Positions 1 through 10,715 of a stretch of 64,000 nt of DNA are shown here, one piece after another; positions within the stretch are counted from its first letter, which is position 1; every line of letters starts with the position of its first letter. The translations under genes were made by a program, and so were the position numbers. Where the stretch lies: the NCBI GenBank assembly GCA_005408345.1, contig SEMN01000454.1:124001-188000 (forward strand). Reading direction: 5' to 3'. This stretch comes from Macquaria australasica (lineage: Eukaryota; Chordata; Actinopteri; Centrarchiformes; Percichthyidae). The notes beneath the pieces were generated by a model, which made no database searches, was not told the DNA's origin, and was given only the letters and a program-made list of their open reading frames with translations.

Positions 1-184
1 AGGTCTTCTGTAGCCCATGACATACCTGCTCAAAGTTTTGTGATTACCTGTTAATACATTTAGAAGTTATGAGCCTTTTTGTGATAAGCCACACCCACCA
101 GGAACACAGAATTTAAATATAATCTGTTGACTTTTAAGGTTCAGTAAATGAATAATTGATATTTTAACACTGATTTTAAAATCC

Positions 185-1304
185 ATGGGGCTGTACAGAA
201 AGAATGAGTCCGACCGTCTAGATGTGGCGTCATTTCTCATTGATCAACTGGAGAGGAACGGAAGGCTCCGTGGATACAAGCTACACCATCTCAGCTGCAT
301 CCAAGCTGGATATTGTGACCCAAAGTACAGTGAGGCATTTGTTAAAGTTTCTAGACCTCGTGGTGTTGAGCAAAGACGGAGAAATCACCTGATGAGACGC
401 ATATACGTTAAACCTGGGCCTAATTTTATGTGGCATGTTGACTCATATGACAAACTAAAGCCATTTGGTATATGTATAAATGGAGCGATTGATGGTTTTT
501 CAAGACTCATGATACGGCTTCATGCCTATTCAACAAACAGCAGTCCCAAGATTATTGCTGGTTATTTCATAGCAGAAGCTGAGAAGAGGACTGGGACAGC
601 AGCCAGAAAACGCGCAGATTTGGGAACAGAAAATGTCACAATGGCAGAGATGCAGAGATTCTTGCGATGGAGTAAGGATCGCCACCTAAGTAATTGTTAT
701 ATTTCTGGATCCAGTAATCACAATCAGTGGATTGAAAGCTGGTGGGACTTTTTGAGAACGCATCATGCCCAATACTGGATGAATCGTTTCGAGGAACTGA
801 AAGACAATAACTGTTTCTCTGGGGACTTCTTGGACAAGCAGCTTGTATTGTTTACCTGTCTAAATATAATCGAGGTATGTTAGTAGGTCTATGTTCCTAT
901 AGGCCTATCTCTCATTCTGTCCCTGTGTGTGCATGTGTGTGAGAGAGTGCCGCCCACTCACCCCATTGTCCATAAGAGAACATATTGTATGTATACATGT
1001 ATATATGTCTGCATTTATCATAGGAAGCATTACATTAATCTTTGTTCTCACTTGTATTTTTCTTCTACAGGAAGAAGTTGCACATTTGTGGAATACCCAC
1101 ATTGTCCGCAACAGCAGAAATGCAGTAGCTCCAAGTGGACATCCAATTCTCATGTACATCATCCCTCGTCTATTTGGAGGACAAGTTCACCTTAAAGAGG
1201 TCTCTCAGGAAGCAGTGGAGGCTTGTAAACAAGAATGCCAACAGAAAGGACCTTATCCTTGTGATGACACAGTATTCAGCTTGTGTTGCTGTATCTTTTC
1301 CTGA
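185..1304 (+). CDS. Integrase-core (DDE) protein of a teleost multicopy family, two exons
   Basis: Exon 1 is 185-874 and exon 2 is 1071-1304. The intron (875-1070) has a GTATGT donor and a TTCTTCTACAG acceptor in phase 0, giving about 307 residues. The protein resembles a retroviral-integrase-fold gene family present in many copies in fish genomes. The core has candidate catalytic residues D86 (HVDSYDKL), D145 (RADLGTEN) and E184 (HNQWIESWW), spaced as D-58-D-38-E. Exon 2 carries the conserved tail (LWNTH, PSGHP, CKQEC). Residues about 44-58 look wrong for the family, whereas the next frame over the same bases reads better. This suggests two compensating single-base indels near 318 and 357 that leave the frame open. 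The role is unknown; it is a transposase or a domesticated derivative. I recognise the family from memory and did not search for it. Confidence 0.65.
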
Positions 1305-2603
1305 GAGCATACATATTTAAAGACTTATAAATTACCCCAAGAGCTCTGGAGTATTAAGAGAGGGCTACATTATTTCAACTGATTCTGTGGTTAGTTTTTA
1401 CATTTTTTATATATGAGGAAAATATCAAAAACGAATCACAACCATCTTGTTTTTGTTTTAATTTCCAGACCTGTGCAGAGAAAAAAAAAAAAGTACATCT
1501 GCTCATTTAAAACTATCTCTTGCTTGTATTTTTCTGATAAGAGGGTTTGTATCCTTCATTTTTATTTTCACAATAACATTTTTTTCATTGCTGATACCAA
1601 AGACATATGTCACCTCTTGTACTTATATTGTATTGTTTTAATTTGGGATGACAATATTCTGTGGAGATACTAACAGAGTCACTTACAGAAATTTTAAAGA
1701 ATAAATAAAGTATTTGAGATCATTTTCAACTTATAGAGAACAAAAAAGAGTTCTTGATTCTTGATATGGTTTCATGCCTCATGCCCCACCCCCTCTGAAT
1801 ACACATTGGAGAAAACTAAAATGAAATTTTCTGCCAGACCACAAATGACAGTGAATATATTCAGTTTGAAAAGTGCAACTGTGCATTTATTTCCAATTAA
1901 CCGTTGTAACCACACACACAGAGCAACCATCACAATATCCCAGTGATGTGTCTTTCCAAAAATAGTCTAAAACCACAGACTGCTGTACAATTAACAAAAA
2001 CTTGATAAAAACAAGTTAAGAAAAAATGCAATGGCAGTACAAATACAAATCAACCCCCCCCAAAAAAACCAAAAACAACCAAACAACCCACACACACACA
2101 CGTCTTGTACTCACTGCTCGCTGTGGGAACTCATCAGGTAATTGCCTGAAAAGGAACAGGCCTGTTTTTAACAGACTTGATAATAAAAAGCTTATAAACA
2201 TTACATGCACCTCCAGCTCTCAAGCACAAACAGGTACTATACTGCTTCAACGTACTTGATACTCCGACATGTAAAACTTTGAAATGTCCAACAGTACCCT
2301 AAAAAAATAAAACAGCCAGACATACATATTTCACCTCACACTTTCATTTTATCATATCTCAACCTCCTATTTTCAGTGCATTCATCTCCTCAAGTTTGCC
2401 CTCTGCCTTTGATATTTATACATTCATTGGAATTCTTTAGTTCCTTGAAGGTCTAAATTTTGTCAGCCTAAAGAATGTCCCCTTCAAATTTAACTCCTGT
2501 TGAATGGATCTAAACAATACTTTTTAGTCAGACAGATACACAAAAAAAATGACAAAACAGAAGTGAAGTCTAGCCACCAGAACCACTACAGAGATAATAT
2601 ACT
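1305..2603. other. Intergenic, no gene seen
   Basis: AT-rich DNA downstream of the integrase-like gene. It contains short A runs (about 1480), a small (CA)n tract near 2089-2101 and possible polyadenylation motifs (AATAAA near 1702). No open frame here resembles a protein. Confidence 0.6.
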
Positions 2604-2608
2604 ATAAT

Positions 2609-2973
2609 TGTCAGGCTCACAAGATGGAGGACCCACAATGCAGACACAAACACGGAGGAAAAGTCTAGATACTTTAATAAACACAGTTCGGTTCACGGGT
2701 AGTCAGTCCAATCAAGCTGAGGTATCCAAAACACAAGCGAGGGTCTCAAAAACACGGGAAAACGCTGGAATGCTCACACAAAGATAAGACAATCTGGCAC
2801 AGAAGGAAGGGAACACACACCTTAAATACACTGAGGGGGAGGGGATAACAAGACAGGTGAAACACAGACAATCACACAGGCGGGAAACTTGACAGGACAT
2901 GGGGAATGACACACAAGACTACCAAAATAAAACAGGAAACCATAAAACACAGAGTACTTGACGGACCTTGACA
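2609..2973 (-). repeat. 3' LTR of the chromovirus
   Basis: 365 bp, nearly identical to 7270-7658. Relative to that copy it lacks about 14 bp near 2752, about 5 bp near 2860 and 5 bp near 2960. It keeps the ACAATCTGGC motif that marks the inferred transcript start. Confidence 0.93.
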
Positions 2974-2987
2974 GTACCCCACCCTCT
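2974..2987 (-). promoter_or_regulatory. Polypurine tract of the chromovirus
   Basis: On the minus strand the bases immediately upstream of the 3' LTR read AGAGGGTGGGGTAC. This purine-rich tract is in the position needed to prime plus-strand DNA synthesis. Confidence 0.7.
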
Positions 2988-2989
2988 AT

Positions 2990-4395
2990 GGCCGACTCCC
3001 GACGGCCCAGGATCCGCCGGAACCTGTCGACGACCCTGACCCCAACCTGGCGGCCCCGGTTCCTGAGGATGGTCACGATGGAAGTCCCGAATAAGGTCGT
3101 GGTTGACGATATTGCTCGTCGACACCCAAGACCTCTCCTCAGGACCGTAGCCCTCCCAGTCAACCAGGTACTGGAATCCCCGACCTCTCCGCCGAACGGC
3201 CAGCAACTTCTTGACCGTATATACGGGTCCACCATCAATGACCCCGGGGGGGTGGCGGGGGTTTGGAGGCAGGGACCAAGGCACTCTCTCTCACCTGCTT
3301 AATCCGGCTAACGTGGAAAGTCGGGTGCACTTTCATCGACTTAGGAAGCTTCAGTCTCATAACAGGATTAATAACTTTTGACAATAAAACGAGGTGCCAA
3401 CTTACAAGACTCTACTCGCAGCGGCAGATTTCTGGTGGACAACCACACCCTTTGACCAGCGACGTACACTGGAGCCGGCCTTCTCTTCCGGTCTGCTGCC
3501 TTCTTGTAGGCCTCGGAGCTTTGCAGCAGAGCCTGTCGGGCCCTCGTCCAGGCCTGACGACAGCGCCGCACCATGGCGAGGGTGGAGGGAACCTCCACCT
3601 CTTGCTCCAGTGCTGGGAACAACAGGGGCTGATAGCCAAAAACACTGAAACGGCGACATCCCCGTGGAAGCGCTAGGCAAGGTATTGTGCACGTACTCCA
3701 CACACCCTAGTACCTTACTCCATGACGCGGGGTTCTGGGAGGTCAAGCAACGAAGGCCGGTCTCGAGGACCTGGTTCAGACGCTCTGTCTGACCATTGGT
3801 TTGAGGATGGTGGCCCGAAGTGAGGCTGACGGAGGCTCCCAGAAGCTGGCAAAAGGCCCTCCAGAACCACGCCAGGGCAGTTTAGGCATAGGAATGAATC
3901 AGACCATCTTGGAAAATCTGTCCACCACCGTGAGCACAGTGGTATTACCTTCAGACGGAGGCAGTCCTGTGACAAAATCCAAGGAAACTTCCGACCAGGG
4001 GCGGCGAGGCACTGGTAATGGGCGCAGGAGGCCGGAACTGGGACCAGAGGAGGTCTTACTCTGGGAGCACACCGTGCAGACCGCCACATACTCCATCACG
4101 TCCTTCCTCATAGCAGGCCACCAAAACCTCTCACGAGTTCTCGAAAGGGTCCTGCGAATACCAGGATGACAAGACACAACAGAAGCATGAGCCCAAGTAA
4201 TCACTTGACCCCTTAGCTCGGGAGGTACAAACAGTCTGTTTGTTGGTACTCCCCTTGGAACTGGAATTCCCCGAATGGCCTCTCGCACCTTGTCCTCCAC
4301 CTCCCACAATACAAAAGCTGGGCAGTATGGGCGCACTAGATCCGACGTCCCTTTCCTCAGAGAACAGTCTCGAAAGGGAGTCAGGCTTCAGATTC
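2990..4395 (-). pseudogene. Chromovirus integrase plus chromodomain (broken)
   Basis: A minus-strand open segment (4336-3899) carries the integrase HHCC zinc-binding domain (H50, H57, C87, C90 of that segment) followed by the first catalytic Asp (VSLDFVTG, D120). A stop follows FSKMV. The next recognisable stretch resumes at the FWRAFCQLL and NGQTERLN motifs (about 3850-3780), the latter with the catalytic Glu. The stretch that should hold the second catalytic Asp is absent, so an internal deletion has removed part of the active site. Further frame changes occur around 3700-3400. A chromodomain (YLVDWEGYG motif, about 3220-3130) ends the polyprotein; in this group it directs insertion to particular chromatin. 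The protein cannot be functional. Confidence 0.85.
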
Positions 4396-6129
4396 TTAGA
4401 CCCAGGGCGATAAGAAAGAGAAATTAAAACGAGAAAAGAACAGAGCCCACCTGGCCTGGCGAGGATTTAAACGCTTGGCGGTCTTGATGTACTCCAGATT
4501 CTTGTGATCAGTCCAGACCAGGAAGGGATGTTCTGCTCCCTCCAGCCAGTGCCTCCACTCCTCCAACGCCACCTTAATGGCTAACAGCTCCCGGTCCCCC
4601 ACGTCGTAGTTCTGTTCTGCGGGAGAAAACTTCTTGGACAAAATGGCACACGGATGCAACTTATTGTCCTTCACTGACCTTTGTGACAGAACTGCTCCCA
4701 ATCCCAAGTCCGAAGCATCCACTTCGACCACGAACTGCCGGGAGAGGACTGGGAGCGTTAGCACGGGAGCAGACGTGACACAGTCCTTTAGTCGTTGGAA
4801 AGCAGCCTCGGCACGGGGGGACCAGGAGAACTGCAACTTGGAAGAGGTTAAGGCATGCAACGTAACAGCAATGGTGCTAAAATTCCTAATGAACTTCCTA
4901 TAAAAGTTCGCGAACCCCAGAAACCGTTGGACCTCCTTCCGCGCGGACGGAGTAGGCCTGTCCTTGACTGCCTGGACCTTCCCCGGATCCATCCTCATCT
5001 CCCCCTCCGAAACCACAAAACCCAGGATAGAGACAGAAGGGACATGAAACTCACACTTTTCCGCCTTCACGAAAAGCTGGTGTTCTAACAGTCTCTGAAG
5101 CACCTGCTTCACATGACACACGTGGGAGTCCAAATCAGGGGAGAAAACTAGGATATCATCCAAATACACAAAAACGAACCTATTCAGCATGTCCCGAAGG
5201 ACGTCATTCACTACTAGTGCTTGGAACACAGCGGGTGCATTGGTCAAGCCAAAAGGCATGACCAGATACTCATAATGACCACTGGGGGTGTTAAACGCAG
5301 TCTTCCATTCATCTCCCTCCCTGATTCTAACCAAATGGTAAGCGTTGCGCAAGTCTAGCTTCGTGAACACCTTAGCCCCTTGTAGCAGTTCAAAGCAAGA
5401 GGAAATCAGAGGCAAGGGGTACCTGTTCTCAATGGTGATGTCATTCAGACCCCTGTAGTCGATGCACGGTCGAAGCGTCTTGTCCTTTTTCCCCACGAAG
5501 AAGAATTCGGCGCCCGCTGGAGAGGAAGAAGGACGAATGATGCCTGCCCTCAAGGCCGAGCCGATGTACTCCTCCATGGCCTGTCGTTCAGGTGCAGAGA
5601 GGGAGTAGAGACGTCCTTTAGGGGGCGCAGATCCGGGGAGGAGGTCGATGGCGCAGTCATACGGCCGATGTGGAGGGAGCGAGGTAGCCTTCACCTTGTT
5701 GAATACCTTCTTTAACTCCAGATAACACTCAGGGACCGATGATAAGTCAGGAAACTGGGAATCCGCCGACGGAATTGGAAATATCCGAGGAACCCGACTC
5801 CCCAGCACCTGAAAGACACTGATGCTGACAGTCCCTTCCCCAGGACAGAACCTTGCCAGATAACCAGTCAATGTGGGGGTTATGTTTGATGAGCCAGGGA
5901 TACCCCAGAATCAGGGGGTGGTGAGTGGCATGGTACAGGTGGAAACTAATCTGCTCCGTGTGGGTATCAGGGAAGATTAAGGTAACCGGGGAGGTGTAAT
6001 GGGTTACCATACACAAGAGATGTCCATCGAGGGCGGTGATGGTTGGGCAAGTGGCAGATGGGCAACACCAAGTTCAGCTGCTAGAGTGTAGTCCATGAAG
6101 TTGGCATCAGCTCCTGAATCTACTAAGGC
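4396..6129 (-). pseudogene. Chromovirus protease, reverse transcriptase and RNase H
   Basis: A retroviral-type aspartic protease motif (VDSGADANF) lies near 6112. The frame shifts near 6010 and again between about 5860 and 5760. The long open segment 5871-4396 (491 codons) then holds the reverse transcriptase, with D173 in KLDLRNAY and the catalytic YLDD at residues 236-239. RNase H follows with D385 (VDASD), E428 (DREL) and D455 (TDHKNLEY). These catalytic residues are intact. The open frame ends where RNase H should pass into the integrase linker (stop after FSFLSPWV), probably at another frameshift. In an active element this would be one Gag-Pol polyprotein in the cytoplasmic particle. Confidence 0.9.
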
Positions 6130-7251
6130 CGGGTGACTGCGAGGAAGAGAGTGAGGGGGAGTGAGCAGTTCAACCATAGAGAGCTGACGATTGGACCTAG
6201 GCCTCGTGGCTGCTGAACTAACCAAATTGGTTGTCTGCCGGGAACCCCCGCTCCTCCTCACTGGGCAGTTGACCAGGAAACCCATCTGAGCGCAGTAGAT
6301 GCATCTCCCCTCGCTCATCCGTCGTTGTCGTTCCTCTGGTGTAAGCTGGGTGCGGCCAATCAGCATGGGTTCCTCCGGAGCACGAGGAGCAGAAGCCGGA
6401 GCAGGCAAAAAGGCACGAGAATCAGTAGCTGGACCAGCGCCTTGTCCCCTAGTCTGGAAAGCCGGAGTGGTGTTGAAGCGAGAACGGGATCCCCCTCGTT
6501 CATGCAGTCTCTTGTCAATCCTGGAGGCTAGGGCAATAAGGGCGTCCAGTTCTGAGGGAATATCCAGGGGAATTAAGTAGTCCTTTACAGACTCGGAGAG
6601 TCCGTTAAAAAAATGCATCTACCAAGGCTGGTTGATTCCAACCACACTCTGCTGCGAGCGTGCGGAACTCAATGGCGTAGTCCAACACGCTCCGTTTACC
6701 CTGACGCAGCGTTACCAGAGCCCTCGCTGCCTCACGGCCGGGGGACACAGTCTGAAAAATCTGAGTAAGGGTCTTCACAAAGAGCGGCAAAGAATGACAG
6801 ACCGCCGACCTCCGGTCCCACTCAGCCGTAGCCCAAGCCTTGGCGCGTCCGGACAGATAGGAGATAATGTAAGCCACTTTAGCCCTATCTGATGGGAAAG
6901 CAGCCGTTTGAAACTCAAAATGCAACTCGCATGGCCCGACTCACCCGAGAACCTCTCTGGACTGGACAACCGGATCGGTGCCGCAGCAGGAACCGGAGAA
7001 GACTGAGCTGTCACCGGAGTTACTCGTCGTGCTGTAGCATCCTCCGAAACGACGGCCGGGGCACCCAATCGTTGAACCTGGTCCACAAGGTAGTTCATCT
7101 GAGAGACGAGATTAGCGCAGACCACTTCGTGTCGCTCGGCTACATCTTTCATTTCCCGTCGGAGTAGCCCGAACTGTTCCTCCTGATGAAAAATGCGTCG
7201 TCCTTGCGCTTATAGCGCTGCTCGAACCGAATCCGAGTTTGCAGGGTCCAT
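6130..7251 (-). pseudogene. Chromovirus gag with defective zinc knuckle
   Basis: The likely start is the ATG at 7251-7249 (MDPANSDS), only 18 nt inside the 5' LTR. An in-frame TAA at 7212-7210 follows 13 codons, and gag-like sequence continues in the same frame beyond it. The frame changes near 6925 and near 6610, the second at an A7 run on the plus strand. Recognisable parts are the capsid-like region (FSGES, YIISYLSGRAKAWA, SVLDYAIEFRTLAAECGW) and one zinc knuckle reading CIYCAQMGFLVNCP. The canonical knuckle spacing is CX2CX4HX4C; here the His is missing with no change of frame, as if one codon was lost. Gag would form the particle shell and bind the RNA. Confidence 0.85.
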
Positions 7252-7257
7252 TTCGTG

Positions 7258-7267
7258 GCCAGATTGT
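7258..7267 (-). promoter_or_regulatory. Primer binding site of self-priming type
   Basis: On the minus strand the element reads ACAATCTGGC starting 2 nt inside the 5' LTR. It is the exact reverse complement of GCCAGATTGT within the LTR (7473-7464 on the minus strand). That LTR site lies 30 nt downstream of a TATTTAA box, where transcription should start. Such complementarity between the RNA 5' end and the priming site is the signature of Tf1/sushi-group self-priming, in place of a tRNA primer. Confidence 0.7.
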
Positions 7268-7269
7268 AC

Positions 7270-7658
7270 TGTCAGGCTCACAAGATGGAGGACCCACAAT
7301 GCAGACACAAACATGGAGGAAAAGTCCAGATACTTTAATAAACACAGTTCGGTACACGGGTAGTCAGTCCAATCAAGCTGAGGTATCCAAAACACAAGCA
7401 AGGGTCTCAAAAACACAGGAAACATACACAAAGAAAACGCTGGAATGCTCACACAAAGATAAGACAATCTGGCACAGAAGGAAGGGAACACACACCTTAA
7501 ATACACTGAGGGGGAGGGGATAACAAGACACAGGTGAAACACATTAGACAATCACACAGGCGGGAAACTTGACAGGACATGGGGAATGACACACAAGACT
7601 ACCAAAATAAAACAGGAAACCATAAAACACAGAGTACTTGACTTGGCGGACCTTGACA
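7270..7658 (-). repeat. 5' LTR of the chromovirus
   Basis: 389 bp, begins TGTCAAGG and ends TTGACA on the minus strand. It carries a TATA-like box and an inferred start site in its middle, which would divide U3 from R. Confidence 0.93.
7473..7503 (-). promoter_or_regulatory. LTR core promoter (TATTTAA box to inferred start)
   Basis: TATTTAA lies on the minus strand at 7503-7497. The base at 7473, 30 nt downstream, starts GCCAGATTGT, which is complementary to the priming site. The spacing is normal for a TATA-driven RNA polymerase II promoter. The start site is inferred, not mapped. Confidence 0.6.
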
Positions 7659-7747
7659 ATAATAATACTAATATGATAAGTATGTGCCAATGGAGGTACT
7701 ACAAATGCAAGGTCATTAACAGTCAGTGTAGGAAGTTAAAGAAATAT

Positions 7748-7928
7748 TTGCACTTCCAAAATTTTGGGGGTAAAAATAGTAATTAGTGCATAAAGTTGCT
7801 GTTTTTAATGTAAAATGAGCCCAAATTAATATGCATAACGTTACAGTAATCACCACCTTGTGCATAGCATGCTTTTGCTGTTCCAAAGAGAAGTGTGCAT
7901 GTGGAATCATGTGGAATAAGTACGTAAT
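7748..7928 (+). repeat. Dispersed repeat, copy 1 (family R1)
   Basis: This stretch is closely similar to 15262-15465, sharing TTAGTGCATAAAGTTGCTG and CATGCTTTTGCTGTTCCAAA. Copy 1 lacks about 15 bp (CACGAGTAAATAAAA) found in copy 2 and is followed directly by the TTAA element. No coding sequence. Confidence 0.85.
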
Positions 7929-8240
7929 TTAAAGCTGGGGTTGGCAAAATCTGTGTAACCTAGGCAAACGTTCCGCCTCTCTCTTTGCCTCGTATCACTC
8001 CGCTAAGCCCCTCCCACCAAACCCACAACTTCGACCGGCAGCAGAAGGAGTCGGTTCCCCAGTGTATCCCTCATAGGGCTCGCTCTCCATGGTGTGAGCC
8101 TCACCGAGACCGCGGTCCCTCCCACCGTGACTTGTTTTCTCAAAGACGCCCCTCCAGCGCTTCGCGGCCGCAGAGCAGAGCGCCCCAGGCTTCAGAGGCA
8201 GCTGCAACGCTGTCCAGCAGCGGGAAGAGAGGCTAGTACA

Positions 8241-8283
<43 letters not shown>

Positions 8284-8487
8284 ACTGTCCCCCGTCAAAA
8301 GTTATTCCCCACTGTTTGTCATCATGCCTCTTTGCCATAGATTTTCTGAAGCATGAAAACAGAGGCAAGGGGGGGGGGGCTGAAATGGAGGTCTGCTCTC
8401 AGACCACTTGAATTACAATATGCTGTACGGTTAATATGGCATTTTTGCCCAGTGACGCCAAAAGAAAACTGCCTACCCCAGCTTTAA
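7929..8487 (+). mobile_element. TTAA-flanked miniature DNA element, copy 1
   Basis: Bounded by TTAA at 7929-7932 and 8484-8487, with inverted ends (AGCTGGGGTTGGCA on the left, CTGCCTACCCCAGCT on the right). The interior holds a GC-rich block (8000-8235), a (CA)n run and an AT-richer right arm. The same element lies in opposite orientation at 36577-37250. TTAA target duplications are used by piggyBac and Kolobok transposons. No transposase frame is present, so it is non-autonomous. Confidence 0.8.
8240..8284. repeat. (CA)n microsatellite
   Basis: About 21 CA units inside the TTAA element. Confidence 0.95.
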
Positions 8488-8808
8488 TTAAAGTATGTAT
8501 ACTACTGTATTGTACTATTTAATATTTTTTTGTCACAGCAGATGTTATAACCTTTTGGATAATATTTGTTATTAATACTTATACCAATGCTTTACTTACG
8601 ATAAAGTTAAATGTTTGCTATGACAAATTATTTGGAGGAGCCGCCATTAACTATCTGCTGGATTTTGCAAGTCATTATTTTCACATCACAATTTAAGTTT
8701 TTTATTGAGATTTGATTGGGAGAATTGTATAGATACTTTTTATATTGGTAAATCAGACACTGGTTTCATCAGAATAATGTTCTAATAAATGTTTTGTCTT
8801 TTATCAGG

Positions 8809-9097
8809 TTGTTTAGAAGGATGAAGCTGAAACAGAGGCTTGAGAGTTGTGTACAATAGCAGTGTCATCAGGAAGGAGGAGGATCCTTTCCAGCCAACAC
8901 ATGACATTGGGATTGTTATTGAAGGTGTGGAAGTCCTTCATGAGTTGCCATTAGTCGTACATGTATGTGCCATGCTATTTGGTCTCAACTATGCTCTAAA
9001 CTTGAACTATCCAAGTGAGCCCAAAGACACCTTTGATTCACTGCAGCAAATATTCATGGAGATAGAACCAATGAAAATGAGACAGTGTGCAGTCTGA
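8809..9097 (+). pseudogene. C-terminal exon of a fish multicopy protein (SAMD3-like family)
   Basis: A candidate acceptor (CTTTTATCAG) ends at 8808. The frame 8840-9097 reads an 85-residue tail with motifs DIGIVIEGVEVL, MLFGLNYALNLNYP and TFDSLQQIFMEIEP. From memory these match the C-terminus of uncharacterised SAMD3-like proteins found in many copies in fish and often encoded near integrase-core genes such as the one at 185-1304. A stop lies in the same frame at 8828, and no upstream exons of the family are visible, so this is probably a remnant. It may once have belonged to one element with the integrase-like gene. Confidence 0.5.
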
Positions 9098-10210
9098 GTG
9101 TCAAGCTGTAAATATTGGATTAATCAAAGAGACATTTGGATACAGCATGTTTTTTGTTCTGTTTTATAGCTTGTACTCAAGTGGTGGCCAGCACAATTTT
9201 CCATAGACTGGAGTGGGAACAAAGATGTTTCAGAAAGCTGTTGTCACGTCGCAATCTTCTTCTCAATAAAACATCTTTGGTGAGACGTGTTGAGCATTTT
9301 GGCCAATCAGAATCAAGATAACTGCATCGTCTTCTTTTCCATGGATGTACTGTATAAAGACAGCTTTTTGCGGTACTACTACAATGGAAACTAGTTTTGA
9401 GTTAAGTCTTGTTTGCTGCCAATGACCTAATATGCTGTTTAACTAACTTAACATTAGGTAACTAGTTGCTAAAGTAACGTTAACATGCCAAATCAAGTTG
9501 AAGTGTGTCGTGATATTTTTTTCCTAACCCCAACCTGTTTATAAGGGAAAGTTAACACATCAGCTGAGGTGCAGATGGAGCTGGGCCTGGCTAAAGGTTG
9601 AGGCAAAAATGGAGGGGATGGGAGTGCAGCACAGCTTCCCGCTGTCACAGTATGTTAAAAAAAAAAATTTGATAAAGCAGGGTATGCAAAATGCAGCCTC
9701 TGCACAAAAGAAATAAACTACAGCAACAAGGGCTCTCATGCCATCTTGGCACACTGCCAAACAGAGGTGCACTGGCAAAAAGTGTGCACTATAATGACTA
9801 CAGCCAGTGTCCTTCCAGTCCCAACCCAAAGTGCAGTTGCCCACATGGGCCCTGAACCTGAGGGTTAGGGAAGTTAGGGTTCCTGTACCTAGATTTCAGC
9901 GGGTTGCTAATGCAGAGGTGTGTATAGATTAAATAGGCTTGTAGTTTTCTCTGTCACTAAATCATATCAAATCTTATCCTGTGGGAAGAAATATTAATGG
10001 TTTGATTTATTACAGTACACTACCTAAGAACTTACCTTGCTAGTTCTACATTTTCCAAAAATAATTTACTTTCGCCTTAGTTTTACAAAGGTCTTAAAAA
10101 CTATTAAATAGAACTCTGATACCTGCAGACACCCTGAGTTATAATTGGAATGCATTCCTCGCGTGCATTTTTGTACACTGAACCACAACTTCATGTTATT
10201 TTCTTCACAG
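9098..10210. other. Intergenic, no clear gene
   Basis: No convincing coding segment. A run of A near 9657 and a moderately GC-rich block (9560-9860) may be a decayed upstream exon of the following hAT-like gene, but I could not identify it. Confidence 0.45.
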
Positions 10211-10429
10211 GGCAGTCAGACACTGCATGACAAACAGCTGCAAGTCTTCACCATCTTCCTTGCCTGCTTTGTCAAAACTGAACACCTGAGCCCAATGCCC
10301 AATGCTCTGGCTACTCTGGACTTTGATGACAAACTGCTGCCTGTGAGAGAGATGTATGTGGGACGGGAGGCTGATTGATTCAGAGTGGCACATCCACAAC
10401 ACCCTGTGAGTACTTTAAAAGTATATACT

Positions 10430-10715
10430 GTAATTACATTACATTTATGCATTTAGTAGATGCTTTCATCCAAAGCGACCTCCAAATAAGAGTTTTACAT
10501 AGAACCATGACCATAAACAACGAGACATCTCATCATATTGCAAGTGCTAAAAATAAATGACAAGCAATATAGACAAGTATATTAGTTCCGGTGGCAAACC
10601 TAGAAAGAGCATTAGTTGATACAATTAGTTGAAACAATAAGTTCTCATTTAAGTGCCATTGTATTCCCGGAACAAGTGAGTCTTTAGTCTTTTCTTGAAG
10701 GTGGATAGGGAGGCG
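10430..10715. repeat. Common teleost dispersed repeat inside the hAT-like intron
   Basis: Contains TTTAGTAGATGCTTTCATCC followed by AAAGCGACCTCCAA, a diverged form of a repeat found widely in fish genomes (the 'cattacatttagtcatttagc' type). Assignment is from memory; there is only one copy in this window. Confidence 0.5.

Larger units (their letters stand above)
2604..7663 (-). mobile_element. Ty3/gypsy chromovirus (Tf1/sushi type), complete with LTRs but inactive
   Basis: The element occupies 2609-7658 and is flanked by the 5-bp direct repeat ATAAT (2604-2608 and 7659-7663), the expected target duplication. LTRs start TG and end CA. Read on the minus strand, the order is 5' LTR, priming site, gag with zinc knuckle, protease, reverse transcriptase, RNase H, integrase, chromodomain, polypurine tract and 3' LTR, which is the chromovirus order. 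Coding capacity is lost through at least one in-frame stop, several frameshifts and a deletion inside integrase. The LTRs differ by three indels (389 versus 365 bp) and some substitutions, so the insertion is not very recent. Confidence 0.93.

Noticed and set aside
2822..3746. Several open frames on both strands within the chromovirus
   Set aside because: They are shadows of integrase/chromodomain and LTR sequence.
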